Positions 17,240 to 26,822 of a stretch of 64,000 nt of DNA are shown here, in pieces; position 1 is the stretch's first letter, and each line of letters starts with the position of its first letter. The translations under genes and the position numbers were made by a program. The DNA comes from Streptomyces sp. CB02366 (GTDB taxonomy: Bacteria; Actinomycetota; Actinomycetes; Streptomycetales; Streptomycetaceae), in the NCBI RefSeq assembly GCF_001905905.1, contig NZ_LIVT01000009.1, positions 1 to 64,000 of the forward strand, given 5' to 3'. The notes under the pieces were generated by a model, which saw nothing but the letters and a program-made list of their open reading frames with translations, did no database searches and was not told the origin of the DNA.

Positions 17240-17700
17240 TAACGAGTGAACCGCCATCGCCCAACGAGTACCAGACCCCCGGGGGACTCCTTCAGCGGCA
17301 CGGTCCACTCGCTGCCCCTGGACCTGGCTGTGATGCTCAGGCGTACCGGCTTCTTCGCGTAGTCGCGGTGCCAGCCATCCGTGGCGGTCGTCGACCACGA
17401 AGGTGGCGTGGTGGGAGTGGAGAACTGTTCGCGGCCTCCGGGCCCCAGGGGCGCGGGCGGTGGCGGACTGGGCGACCAGGAGGACGTGCATGCGCGTTGG
17501 CGGCCCATGAAGAGGATTTCGGCGAGCGCGCCGTTGTGGACGAACTGGCAGGTGATGCAGCGCAGGATGGTCGACTTGCCGCCGCCGGCGCCTGCGGAGA
17601 TCAGGACGTGCGGGGAGTCGTGGTCCAGGTCCACTGAAAGAGAAGGCGGCCTACCGGGGGCCTCGCCTTGGATCGACAGAGGGGGAGGGGAGTCGAAGCG
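17240..17700 (-). pseudogene. internally deleted FtsK/TraB-type DNA-translocase gene
   Basis: Read leftward from about 17700, the frame gives SVDLDHDSPHVLISAGAGGG, a P-loop of FtsK/SpoIIIE-type transfer proteins ending in KST, followed by ILRCITCQFVHNGALAE. It then passes, through a deletion and a frame change near 17490, into MHVLLVAQSATARA, which belongs near the C-terminus of the same family. The roughly 200-residue core between the two is gone. A piece of that core survives at 15035-15190. The gene is dead as it stands. Confidence 0.55.
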
Positions 17701-18016
17701 TGTGCTCGGGAAGCAGGCTGGGAGCACCGGTTCGCGGTTGCTGCGGATCCGGTGGTCACGGCCGACACACGATGGCTGTCGGGCTACCGGCATCCCCGGT
17801 GCTCCGGTGGGATCTTCGCCGTCCGGCTGCGGCGCGCATTCCCCGTGCCCACCGCGCTGGGCACGGGCGTGCTCCGGCTCGGGGACCCGATCGCGACGCT
17901 CCCTGCCGTCTACCACCAGTTGTGGCACGCCCTGCTGACCATGGCCCGGGGCCGTCCCTTGAACGAGGAGGCCCTCGTGACTACCAGCCCTACCGGACGA
18001 CACCGGGAGGGGAACG
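17690..18016 (+). pseudogene. TnsA-like endonuclease, C-terminal remnant
   Basis: The plus-strand frame reads WEHRFAVAADPVVTADTRWL, SGYRHPRCSGGIFA and LGDPIATLPAVYHQLWHALL. I recognise this as the tail of Streptomyces TnsA-like heteromeric transposase endonuclease subunits (usual form: ANxRWLxGYRHPR followed by GDPIAVLPVLxHLLW). The catalytic N-terminal half is missing. It is followed directly by a TnsB-like start, the normal tnsA-tnsB order of Tn7-like elements. Confidence 0.5.
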
Positions 18017-18142
18017 ATGAAGCGGGGGGGGGCGGACGTCGTCAAGGCCGGTGACCGGATCCGGTTCGAGGACCGGGTCCATGTCTTGGTCGGCCTCGAC
18101 GGGGCTCGCTGCCGGCTGCTCCCTTGGTCGCCGTCCAGCTGA
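18017..18142 (+). pseudogene. TnsB-like transposase, N-terminal 41 residues only
   Basis: An ATG at 18017 after GGGAGGGGAACG opens 41 codons reading VVKAGDRIRFEDRVHVLVGL and DGARCRLLP, then a TGA. This matches the small N-terminal beta domain of TnsB/Mu-type integrases that follow tnsA in Streptomyces Tn7-like elements ('VGDRVRFEGxxHxVVGLxGTxxRL'). The DDE domain is absent. A run of nine G bases at 18024-18032 is an obvious slippage site. Confidence 0.5.
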
Positions 18143-18285
18143 CCACCACACGCATGATCTGGCCATTCCCCGTGCTCTGGCTGCGCCCATGGTGTGTGGG
18201 GTGGTACATCTGTGCCCATGACAAGGTCGGCGGTTCGCTCGGCCCCGGACAGGATCAGACCGCTCACACGAAGGCAGGAGGACCG

Positions 18286-18630
18286 GTGGGCAGCGTTGTG
18301 CGCATACCGCTGGAGGACGGTGGTGCAGTGCTCCTGGAGGTGCTCGGCGACGGAGTGGACACGGTGGACGGGCCCGTCAAAGCCGGTCGGCTCGGGGACC
18401 TGGTCGACGAACTCCCGGCGGGCCTGCGTGCGGTGCTGCAGCCGGTGACCGTCGCCTCCCGGACCATCCTCGAACAACTGACACACGCCCAGCCGGACGA
18501 GCTGGAGGTTGAGTTCGGGGTCAATCTTGCCGGCCGGGCCGGAGCCGTCATCACCAGCACCGAGGCTTCTTGCCACCTCAAGGTGCGCTTGCAGTGGAAC
18601 AAGGCCGAGCAACCGCCGTCCGCGGGCTGA
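18286..18630 (+). CDS. trypsin-co-occurring domain 1 protein (CU044_2847 type)
   Basis: This is a 114-residue protein starting at GTG 18286 after AGGAGG. It begins VVRIPLEDGGAVLLEVL and ends in GAVITSTEASCHLKVRLQW. This is the small beta-rich Trypco1-type protein that in actinobacteria is encoded directly before genes for trypsin-like/STAND proteins. Only 13 bp separate it from the giant trypsin-nSTAND-WD40 gene, so the two form an operon. Known from comparative genomics: such pairs are predicted parts of biological-conflict systems. Its molecular role is not established; it may be the substrate or activator of the protease. Family recognition is from memory. Confidence 0.7.
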   Translation: MGSVVRIPLEDGGAVLLEVLGDGVDTVDGPVKAGRLGDLVDELPAGLRAVLQPVTVASRTILEQLTHAQPDELEVEFGVNLAGRAGAVITSTEASCHLKVRLQWNKAEQPPSAG

Positions 18631-18643
18631 GGACGGCGGCGAC

Positions 18644-21600
18644 GTGGCAGGACCAGCACCGGAGGCGTCAGTCGCCCGCGTCTTCGCGGCAGACGGCAGG
18701 ACGGCGGGCGCGGGGTTCCTGGTGCAGGAGACTTTGTTGGTCACCTGCGCGCATGTCGCACGGAACGCTGGGGCGTCCGCAGGTGAAAAGGTCACGCTCC
18801 ACTTCCCGCACGCCGGCCACGTGGCGCGCAGCACAGGGACCCTGCTTACCGAGGGCTGGCGCGACCCCGAGGAACAGGACCTCGCATTCATCCGGCTCGA
18901 CGATCCCCCGCCGGGAACCGGAACAATGCGGTTGGGCTCGTCGGCGGACGGCCGAGGTCACCGGGTCTGGAGCTACGGCTTTCCGGCGCAGGCTCCGTCC
19001 GAGGGGCATTTCGGCTATGGGCAGGCGGGTCATCTCCTCCCGGTCGACGGCATGTCCGGTGGGCTACTACAGCTCTCCGACAGCAACGACTTGGCTACCG
19101 GCTTCAGCGGGAGCCCGGTGGTCGACGAGAGTACCGGCCTAGTCATCGGGATGATCACCGCCATCGGGCCGCCGGACGAGCATTTGAAGGGGCTTGGCAT
19201 TGCCTACGCCACTCCCGTCCAGGCGATCCGAGAGGCCTGGCCCGGTCTGGTCGAGCGAGAGGTGTGCCCCTACCTCGGGCTCGATACCTTCACCGCCGAC
19301 CAGGCCCCATGGTTCCACGGGCGCACTGCCGCCGTCGATCAGGTGCTGGAAGCGCTGACTGGTCCGCAGCAGGCAGTACTGCTGCTGGGCCCCTCGGGGT
19401 CGGGCAAGTCCTCACTGATACAGGCGGGTGTGCTGCCCGCACTCGCGGAAGGCCGTCTGCCGGGCAGCGACCGCTGGCTGCCTGTGGTGGCCCGCCCCGG
19501 GGAGGACCTGCTCGCCGAGCTGGAGCGGTCCGGCCTGCCGGGGGCCGCTGAGGGGCTCGGAGCAGCTGTGACCGCCCGGCTTGATGCTGATCCCTCGTAC
19601 GATCAACTCCTCCTGGTCGTCGATCCCTTCGAGGAGTTGCTGCGGGAGGGGTCCGGCGAGGCGGGCGGGCAGCCCCCGCACGCCTGCCGCACCGCACTTG
19701 ACCAGTTGGAAGCCTTGGCCGCCTCGGACGTCCCCGCTCGGCTGATTCTCGTCATGCGGGACGACTTCTACCCCGGACTCGCTGTCGCTCCCGGCCTCCG
19801 GGCAGCGGTGAAATCCGGTCTGGTGGATGTGCCGGCGACGCTCGGCGCGCAGGAACTGCACGAGATCGTGACCCGGCCCGCGGAAGCGGTAGGGCTGCAC
19901 TTCGCCGACGGTCTGCCGCAGCGCATCGTGACCGACATCTTGAGCGCCGAACCCGCGTGGGCCGGTGCCGGTGCTCAGCGTGCACGCTCCACGATGCTGC
20001 CGGCGCTCGAACTCGCCCTCAGCGAGCTCTGGCGCAGGCGGGCGGACGGTCACCTCACTCACGACGCCTACCAGCGCCTGGGCAGCGTCAGCGGCTCCCT
20101 CGCCATCTGGTGCAACACGGCGCTGCACCGTCTGGCCCCGGCTCAACAGCTGATCGCGCGGCGACTGCTCACCGCATTGGTGCGTCCTGCTGACGAGGCC
20201 CGCCGCATTCCCGCCGTCCGCCAGCAACTGCCGCTGAGCACGTTGCGGGACATCGCCGGAGGCGGTACGGAGGTGGACGAGGTCCTCGACGTACTCATCC
20301 ACACTCGCATGATCATCACCCGAAACCTCCCTGACGGCCCGCGCACTCCGGTCGCTGAACTCATTCACGAGGCGCTGATCCGTGACTGGGGTGAGCTGCG
20401 GGAATGGGTCCGCGAGGACCATCGCTTCCAGGACTGGTTGCACCGGGCCGAGGAACAGCACGCGCGTTGGACGGCGCACGAACGCTCGGCAGAGGAACTC
20501 CTCGGCGGATCGGTACTGAGTGAGGGACTGGAGCATGCGGCCGCACGCACGCTGCCTCGTGGGACGGCCGCCTTCCTCCGGGCGAGCCGGGACCATCAGC
20601 AGGCCAGGCACAGGAGACTGCGCCGCCTGAACAGTTTCCTGGCTGTCGCCCTGGCCACGGCGCTCCTGGCGGCAGGAATCGCAGTGTGGCAGCGGCAGAC
20701 CGCCGTCGAGGCCGAGGAGATGGCCCGGTCGAGGCAACTCGCCGCCCAGTCCGCGAGCCTGATCGATTCCTCGCCCGACCTGGCGTCGCTGCTCGCCGTC
20801 CAGGCTTACCGGACGAAACCCACTGAGGAGGCAACAGCTGCCGTGTACGCTGCGGCCGGGCTGCCCCTGAAACGCCGGCTCCCGGACGTGACAGCAGCGA
20901 CCATGGCCCTCAGTCCCGACGGGAAGTATCTCGCGGCCGTCGACGACCAGCAGCATGTACGGATCTGGTCACTGTCCGACGGGAAGGCGCGCAAGCTGCG
21001 ACTTCCCGCCGCTGATCTGCGGGAGATCGTCTTCGACCCGACGGGAAAGACGCTTGCGGCGGGTACCGACGACGGTGGCATCCGCATGTGGGACGTGAGG
21101 TCCGACCGGCAACGCGGTGAGACCCTGGACTCCGGTGAGCGGCCTGTCGCAGCACTGCGTTTCACTCCGGACGGCCGTAAGTTGCTGAGCAGCAACACTG
21201 ATTCCGGGATCACGGTGTGGAACCTGTCGGCACACCGCCCTATGCACCGGTTCACCGGTTACACCGCCGTAAGAGCGGAGTCGTCCCACGCGTTCTCACC
21301 GGACGGGCGCACCGTGGCCATAGGCAGCGGTAACGGCACCCTCGAACTGTGGGACGTCATGAGCGGGGAACGCAAGGAAATCCTGGCCTCGCGCGGCACA
21401 AAAGCCATCGGTCCACTGGACTTCAGCGCCGACGGCTCACTTCTCGCGGTCGGACATCACGACGGCTCGACAGCTCTGTGGGAGGTCGCGGGAGGCGAGC
21501 GGGCGGTTACCACCCTCGAGGGACGCGACAGGACCATCGTCGACGACGTCACCTTCGGACCGGACGGACACACGCTCGCGGCGATCTACGCCAACGGCAC

Positions 21601-22747
21601 TGCGAGCCTCTGGGACGTCCCAGCCCGAAAACCCCTGGGCGTCTACCACCGTGTGACGCAGCCTGCGTTCTTCACGCCCGACGGCCGCTCCCTCCTCACC
21701 GGGGGAACTGAGGGCGCACGGGTCTGGGACCTCAGCACCGTTCTCCCGCGGCTGGCCCTGAACGCCAGCACGATGGAGCACGCCGGGGCCCCGCCCTCCC
21801 TGGTGTTCAGTCCCGATTCCCGCACGCTGCTGGCTCGAGGCAGCACCGTACAGCTCTGGGCCACAGCCAAGGGCCGACTGCAGGGCGAGCTCTCCGGCCG
21901 CGTGGTGTGGGCCACGGCGTTCGACAGTCATGAGCGTGCGCTGGCAGTGGGGTGGAGCGAACAGGGCGCGGTCGAACTATGGGACGTGGCCACGGGCCTG
22001 ACCGTCGCAACGCCAGGGAGCCATGACAGCGGCTACGTCGAGGCGGTGTCGCTCAGCGCGGACGGTGAGGTGTTCGCCTTCGCCGAGTACGGCGAGGGCG
22101 CGGAGGTCCGGTTGATGAACACCCGTACCGGCGAGAAGTTGCCCCGCGTTCCGACAGCGGACCAGGACAAGGGATCAGCCGAGCTGGCCCTGTCGTCCGA
22201 CGGAAGCGTTCTGGCCATCAGCAAAGGACAGAGGACCAGGTTGTGGGACGTGGCCGAGGGCAAAACGCTGCGCACCTTCCCAGATGCCGGAAACCTGGTG
22301 CTCTCGCCCGATGGGCGAAACCTGGCGATCGGGCATGCCGGGGGCGAGATCCGCGTCTGGGACACCACTGACGGCAGTCTCCGGGCGACTCTCACCGGTC
22401 ATACCGACTACATCACCACCACTGCGTTCTCCACCGACGGTATGACGCTCGCGAGTAGCAGCTACGACGGCAGTGTGCGGCTGTGGGACCTGTCGACCCA
22501 ACGGTCCCGCACCACGTTCACCTTGCCCGGTGGCATCGTCACCGCTGTGGCCCTCAGCCCGGACGGGCGGACTCTGGCAGCAGGGACGGAGGACCGGATC
22601 GTACGCCTCTGGGACGTCGTCCTCTCCGCGCCCGAGAAAGCGATCGATTCCATCTGCCGGGCGGTGGCCCGCAACCTGACCGCTGCCGAACGGCGAAATT
22701 ACGCGCCCGATTCCGGTGACGAACCCGTTTGCCCGCAGATGCTCTGA
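18644..22747 (+). CDS. trypsin-like protease / nSTAND ATPase / 14-blade WD40 fusion
   Basis: This is a 1367-residue protein with a GTG start at 18644. Residues 1-205 are a trypsin-like protease with an apparent triad of His37 (TCAHVARN), Asp79 (EQDLAFIRL) and Ser157 (GFSGSPVV). Residues about 206-560 are an nSTAND ATPase, with P-loop GPSGSGKSS (Lys255) and a Walker-B-like LLLVVDPFEELL where DQFEEL is usual. A transmembrane helix follows at about 661-682 (LAVALATALLAAGIAVWQ). From about 740 to the end I count 14 WD40 repeats ('SPDGxxLA...V-x-LWD'), enough for two seven-bladed propellers. The layout suggests a sensor propeller, an NTP-driven switch and a protease effector. It forms an operon with the Trypco1 gene. 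Confidence 0.85.
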   Translation: MAGPAPEASVARVFAADGRTAGAGFLVQETLLVTCAHVARNAGASAGEKVTLHFPHAGHVARSTGTLLTEGWRDPEEQDLAFIRLDDPPPGTGTMRLGSSADGRGHRVWSYGFPAQAPSEGHFGYGQAGHLLPVDGMSGGLLQLSDSNDLATGFSGSPVVDESTGLVIGMITAIGPPDEHLKGLGIAYATPVQAIREAWPGLVEREVCPYLGLDTFTADQAPWFHGRTAAVDQVLEALTGPQQAVLLLGPSGSGKSSLIQAGVLPALAEGRLPGSDRWLPVVARPGEDLLAELERSGLPGAAEGLGAAVTARLDADPSYDQLLLVVDPFEELLREGSGEAGGQPPHACRTALDQLEALAASDVPARLILVMRDDFYPGLAVAPGLRAAVKSGLVDVPATLGAQELHEIVTRPAEAVGLHFADGLPQRIVTDILSAEPAWAGAGAQRARSTMLPALELALSELWRRRADGHLTHDAYQRLGSVSGSLAIWCNTALHRLAPAQQLIARRLLTALVRPADEARRIPAVRQQLPLSTLRDIAGGGTEVDEVLDVLIHTRMIITRNLPDGPRTPVAELIHEALIRDWGELREWVREDHRFQDWLHRAEEQHARWTAHERSAEELLGGSVLSEGLEHAAARTLPRGTAAFLRASRDHQQARHRRLRRLNSFLAVALATALLAAGIAVWQRQTAVEAEEMARSRQLAAQSASLIDSSPDLASLLAVQAYRTKPTEEATAAVYAAAGLPLKRRLPDVTAATMALSPDGKYLAAVDDQQHVRIWSLSDGKARKLRLPAADLREIVFDPTGKTLAAGTDDGGIRMWDVRSDRQRGETLDSGERPVAALRFTPDGRKLLSSNTDSGITVWNLSAHRPMHRFTGYTAVRAESSHAFSPDGRTVAIGSGNGTLELWDVMSGERKEILASRGTKAIGPLDFSADGSLLAVGHHDGSTALWEVAGGERAVTTLEGRDRTIVDDVTFGPDGHTLAAIYANGTASLWDVPARKPLGVYHRVTQPAFFTPDGRSLLTGGTEGARVWDLSTVLPRLALNASTMEHAGAPPSLVFSPDSRTLLARGSTVQLWATAKGRLQGELSGRVVWATAFDSHERALAVGWSEQGAVELWDVATGLTVATPGSHDSGYVEAVSLSADGEVFAFAEYGEGAEVRLMNTRTGEKLPRVPTADQDKGSAELALSSDGSVLAISKGQRTRLWDVAEGKTLRTFPDAGNLVLSPDGRNLAIGHAGGEIRVWDTTDGSLRATLTGHTDYITTTAFSTDGMTLASSSYDGSVRLWDLSTQRSRTTFTLPGGIVTAVALSPDGRTLAAGTEDRIVRLWDVVLSAPEKAIDSICRAVARNLTAAERRNYAPDSGDEPVCPQML

Positions 22748-23057
22748 GTTCACGTGTCGACGACCAAGTTTTTCGGCTCTGCCGGGAGGCTTGTGATGTC
22801 GCAGGATCTGGAACATGGGATCACCCGTCGCTGAACCGACCGGGCAGGTCCTTCTGTACGGTGGCGGCCTCTTGGACCGTGTCCTGCATGGTCCAAGGTT
22901 TTGCAGGCCGGGCGGCAGCTGACCTCCGAGGACGAGGCCGACGTCGCGATCCCCACCGGCCATAGGGCGAAAGGCCGTGAGTGGCCGTCCGCGCGGATCG
23001 CGGCCCGGGCCGGGGCGGTTGCATGCGCGCTTCGGCCGACGCCGTCCGCCTCCACGG
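22748..23057. other. intergenic, no supported gene
   Basis: Region between the convergent ends of the STAND gene and the ABC exporter operon. Both strands show short open frames without ribosome sites; I cannot assign any of them. Confidence 0.45.
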
Positions 23058-24812
23058 CTACGGGATTCCGGCGGACACCCAGTGGCCCGCCAGGTCTGCG
23101 TAGAGGGGGCTCTTCTCCAGGAGTCGGGCGTGGGTGCCGACAGCCGTGCGATCGCCGTCGAGTACCAGGACGCGTGGTGCGCGTAGCGCGGAGCTGATGC
23201 GGTGTGCCACCACGACGAGTGTGGTGCCCCGTTCCATGAACGCCCGCTCGGCCCGCTCTTCGGCCGCCGGGTCGAGATGGCAGCACGCCTCGTCCAGGAG
23301 CACGATCGATGCGGGGGACACATGTGCCCGGGCCAGCGCCACGAGCTGGCGTTCACCGCAGGAGAGCGGCGGTCCGTCCAGTCCGAGGGGCGCGTCCAGG
23401 CCGCCGAGCCGGTCCACGAGGGCCCGCGCGCCCACGGCTGTCGCCGACGCGAGAAGGTCGGCGTCCCGCGCCTGCGGGCACAGGTAGCGCAGGTTGTCCC
23501 GCACGGTGCCGGTGAACACGTACGCCTCCTGGGGGATGAGCGTCACCGCCCGGCGGAGCCAGGCCCGGTCGACCTCCGCCGCCGGTACGCCGCCCAGGGT
23601 CAGCCGTCCGCCGGCCGGCCCGGCCAGCCCGGCCAGCAGCGTGGTCAGGGTCGACTTCCCCGCACCGCTCGGACCGACGACCGTCAGATGGGAGCCGGCG
23701 GGGATGTCGAGGGAGAGCTTGTCGATGACGGGCGCCGCTTCCGGACCGTACGCATAGCTGACGTCCGTCAGAGAGATGTCGAAGGAGCGTGGGGTCCGCG
23801 TGAGGCCGCCCGGACCCCGTGCTTCCCCGGGGGTGTCCTGCCGCGCGGGCGTCGAGCGGCTCAGCCGGCGCAGTACGGTCGCCAACTGCACGCCCCACGA
23901 GCCGAGCACGGCGACGAGTGAGCGCAGGGCCGGAGCCACACCGCTGACCAGGTAGCTGGTCGCGCCCAGCAGTTCGCCCACCGACAGCGCACCGCGGTCC
24001 AGGAGTCGCGGTGCCGCCGACAGCAGTACCAGCAGCGGGAGATGGCTGCCCAGCGACACCAGCAAGGTGTTGGCCGACGCGGTCCGGGCGACCGCCCGGA
24101 CCGCGTCCCTGTGGGCGGTGATCCGGGCGGACAGCTCCTCGGCCGCCCGGTCGCGGGCGCCGCACGCGACGACGTCCCGGATGCCGTCGAAGGTCTCGCC
24201 CGCAGCCGCCGTGAGCCGTTCCTCCGAACTGAGCTGGCGGCGCTGGTGGCGGGCGAGTACGCTGAGACGGGGCGCGCAGAGGAGCAGGGTGAGCAGGACC
24301 GGGGGCAGGGTGACCGCCGCCACCGGCGCGGACAGGGCTGCCAGGCCCACGAACGCCATCAGCAGGGAGACACCCATCTGCCGGGCCGAGCGCAGCAGGG
24401 CCGACACCAGCGCCCGCACGGTCTCGACCTGAACCGTCAGCCGGGCCACGTCCGCGCCCGCGGCGCCCCGGGCTCCGGCCGCCGCGCGGTGCACGGCCCC
24501 GGCGGCCACGGCCGTCACCAGGTCGTCGCGCAGTGGCTCCACGAGCCGCCCCAGCCACGGTGTCAAGGTCCGTGTCATCAGGGCGCGGAAGACCATCGCG
24601 GTACCGAGCAGGCCGATCCAGAAGAAGCCTTCGGCGGGTCGTCCCGCGAGGAAGCCCCGGTCCAGGGCGGCGGCCACCAGCAGCCCGGAGGCGAGTGCCG
24701 GAACCGCCTCCAGCAGCGACCATCCCGTCACCGCGACCGCCGCCACGCGGTGACGGCGCAGGAATCCGGCGAACAGGCGCCGGTCGATGGGACGCGGGTC
24801 TGCCTCGCTCAT
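23058..24812 (-). CDS. ABC exporter subunit 2 of the lanthipeptide cluster (permease-ATPase)
   Basis: This is a 584-residue half-transporter: six transmembrane helices in residues 1-310 and an ATPase domain from about 345. The motifs are Walker A GPSGAGKST, a signature LSCGERQ (LSGGQ-type, with Cys for the first Gly), Walker B IVLLDEACCHLD and the switch VVAHR. There is no N-terminal C39 peptidase domain, so leader removal must come from elsewhere. Its ATG overlaps the stop of the first subunit by 4 bp (24809-24812), so the two are co-translated and probably form a heterodimer. Inferred substrate: the modified lanthipeptide. Confidence 0.85.
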   Translation of the reverse strand: MSEADPRPIDRRLFAGFLRRHRVAAVAVTGWSLLEAVPALASGLLVAAALDRGFLAGRPAEGFFWIGLLGTAMVFRALMTRTLTPWLGRLVEPLRDDLVTAVAAGAVHRAAAGARGAAGADVARLTVQVETVRALVSALLRSARQMGVSLLMAFVGLAALSAPVAAVTLPPVLLTLLLCAPRLSVLARHQRRQLSSEERLTAAAGETFDGIRDVVACGARDRAAEELSARITAHRDAVRAVARTASANTLLVSLGSHLPLLVLLSAAPRLLDRGALSVGELLGATSYLVSGVAPALRSLVAVLGSWGVQLATVLRRLSRSTPARQDTPGEARGPGGLTRTPRSFDISLTDVSYAYGPEAAPVIDKLSLDIPAGSHLTVVGPSGAGKSTLTTLLAGLAGPAGGRLTLGGVPAAEVDRAWLRRAVTLIPQEAYVFTGTVRDNLRYLCPQARDADLLASATAVGARALVDRLGGLDAPLGLDGPPLSCGERQLVALARAHVSPASIVLLDEACCHLDPAAEERAERAFMERGTTLVVVAHRISSALRAPRVLVLDGDRTAVGTHARLLEKSPLYADLAGHWVSAGIP

Positions 24813-26698
24813 ACCGACTCCTGGGCGTGCGGGTTCACCTGCGGGGTCGTACTCGGGTCGGTCCCGGCCCGCGCGTCCGGGGCTGTCCCGGGCCCGGCGC
24901 CGTGCCGCGGGTTCTGGACCGCCTCGCCCCCGGCCCGCGCGTGCCGGTCCGCCCCGGCTTCGCGGCCGGGCCCTCTCTTGCGGTCCGGGACGGCGCCCGG
25001 GGCTGCCTCCCGGCCGGTGTCCGCCGCGAACAGGGCCCTGTAGTCGTCGAGGCGCCACAGCTCCGCGTGCCGGCCCAGGGCGCGGATCCTGCCGTCCTCC
25101 AGCCAGGCCACCAGGTCGGCCCGCGCTGCGGTCGACACCCGGTGGGCGATCAGCACCCGGGTGCGGCCCGACCAGGCCGAGGCGAGCGCGGAGCCGACCC
25201 GTGCCTCCGTGGCGGTGTCCAGGCTCGACAGCGCGTCGTCCAGCACGATCACCGCCGGATCGTGGACCAGCGCCCGTGCGATCCCCAAGCGCTGGACCTC
25301 CCCGCCGGAGAGCGGGGCGTCCGGCAGCGGGGTGTCGTAGCCATGCGGGAGGCGGGTGATGAAGTCGTCCGCCCTGGCGGCCCCGGCAGCCGCCGTCACC
25401 TCCTCGTGCGAGGCGTCAGGGCGGGCGAACGCGATCATCCCGGCCACCGTCGTTCCCAGCAGCGCGGGCCGCTCGAAGGCGTAGCCGACGGTGGCGCGCA
25501 GGGCTTGGGCAGTCAGCTCCCCCAGCGGTACACCGTCGATGGCGACCAGGCCCGCGTCGGGCTCCCGCAACCGCCCGATCAGCGCCGCCAGGGTGCTCTT
25601 GCCCGCCCCGGACCGTCCGACCACCGCGAGCGCCGTGCCCGCCGGGACGACGAGGTCCACGGCGTCCAGGACGGTCCGGGCGCCTGAACGCACCGTCACC
25701 CCCGTCAGGGTCACCGCGCCGGAGCGGCCCCCGGGGCGCGTCCGGGTGCCGGGGGCCGGGACCGGCTGGTCGAGGACCTCGGCGACCCGACGCGCACCGG
25801 CGGCCGACATGCCGAGCGCGAAGAGGGCGTCGAGCTGGTCCAGCGCGGCCATCGCGAGCGCCGTGTAACCGACGACCGCGGCGAGTTCGCCCGCGCTGAT
25901 GTCACCGCGGAGCAGGGCCAGGCCCCCGGCACAGAGCACCAGCACCTCCACGGCCGGGATCAGCAGGCCCACCTGCCATCCGGTGTCCCGCTGGAGCGCC
26001 CAGACGCGGTGTCCGGTGCGGGACAGTTCAGGAAGGGGCTCCAGGACCCGGCGCGTCTCGGCCGCCGCGGTGCCGCTCGCGCCGATGGTCCGGGCGCCGC
26101 CGAGCGCTTCCAGCAACAGGGCGGAGATCCTGCCCTGGGTCTCCTGATACCGGAGGAAGAGCCCCGAACCGCGGTTCATGAACATCCGGGCGATCAGCAC
26201 CAACGGCGGTACGCCCAGTGAGAAGCACAGGCCGATCCGCCAGTCGAGCAGCCACAGCGCGACCACCCCGCCGAGCGAGGTCAGCACCGCCGACGAAGCC
26301 GCGACCAGCGTGACCCCGGCCGAGCCGGCCTGCGCGCACCCCGCGGAGAGACGCCCCGCGAGGTCCCCGGCGGGAAAGCCGGTCGTCCCCGGCACCCCCG
26401 CGTCCAGGGCGCGCCGGGCCAGGGACCGGCGGAGGGCGGCCACCGTGCCGGAGCCGTACGCCCCGTTGGCCAGGGTCTGGAGGGCCCCGGTGATGACGAC
26501 GAGGGCCAGGAGTGCGGCGCACATGAGGACGGGCCCGGTGGCGGACTGTCGGGTGACGACCGCGTCCAGGGCCCGCGCCATGGCCCAGGGGAACGCCAGC
26601 GTTCCGGCCGACCCCAGGACGGCGGTGACAGAGGCGAGGACGAACCAGCCACGCGTCCGGGCGGTCGCCTCCCACACCAGTTGCCGAGGAGAGGTCAT
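24809..26698 (-). CDS. ABC exporter subunit 1 of the lanthipeptide cluster (permease-ATPase)
   Basis: This is a 629-residue half-transporter with an N-terminal membrane domain, ATPase motifs GRSGAGKST, LSGGEVQRL and VIVLDDALSSLD, and the switch IAHR. The residue after the Walker-B aspartate is Asp, where a catalytic Glu is normal. With the partner subunit's changed signature, this indicates one degenerate ATP site, as in heterodimeric exporters. A low-complexity, charged tail of about 80 residues after the ATPase domain (rich in Arg, Gly, Pro) is unusual and may be dispensable. It lies 165 bp after the precursor gene, beyond a strong hairpin that may tune the peptide-to-exporter ratio. Confidence 0.85.
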   Translation of the reverse strand: MTSPRQLVWEATARTRGWFVLASVTAVLGSAGTLAFPWAMARALDAVVTRQSATGPVLMCAALLALVVITGALQTLANGAYGSGTVAALRRSLARRALDAGVPGTTGFPAGDLAGRLSAGCAQAGSAGVTLVAASSAVLTSLGGVVALWLLDWRIGLCFSLGVPPLVLIARMFMNRGSGLFLRYQETQGRISALLLEALGGARTIGASGTAAAETRRVLEPLPELSRTGHRVWALQRDTGWQVGLLIPAVEVLVLCAGGLALLRGDISAGELAAVVGYTALAMAALDQLDALFALGMSAAGARRVAEVLDQPVPAPGTRTRPGGRSGAVTLTGVTVRSGARTVLDAVDLVVPAGTALAVVGRSGAGKSTLAALIGRLREPDAGLVAIDGVPLGELTAQALRATVGYAFERPALLGTTVAGMIAFARPDASHEEVTAAAGAARADDFITRLPHGYDTPLPDAPLSGGEVQRLGIARALVHDPAVIVLDDALSSLDTATEARVGSALASAWSGRTRVLIAHRVSTAARADLVAWLEDGRIRALGRHAELWRLDDYRALFAADTGREAAPGAVPDRKRGPGREAGADRHARAGGEAVQNPRHGAGPGTAPDARAGTDPSTTPQVNPHAQESV

Positions 26699-26822
26699 CG
26701 CGTTCCTTCCGGCCGTCCGTGGCTTCCGCAGGGCCGGCGGGCACGGACGGCGGTGAGTCGTGCGTACGGGAGACGAGAGGGCGCGTACGCGCATACGGCT
26801 GTGCGTACGACGTACACGGCGT

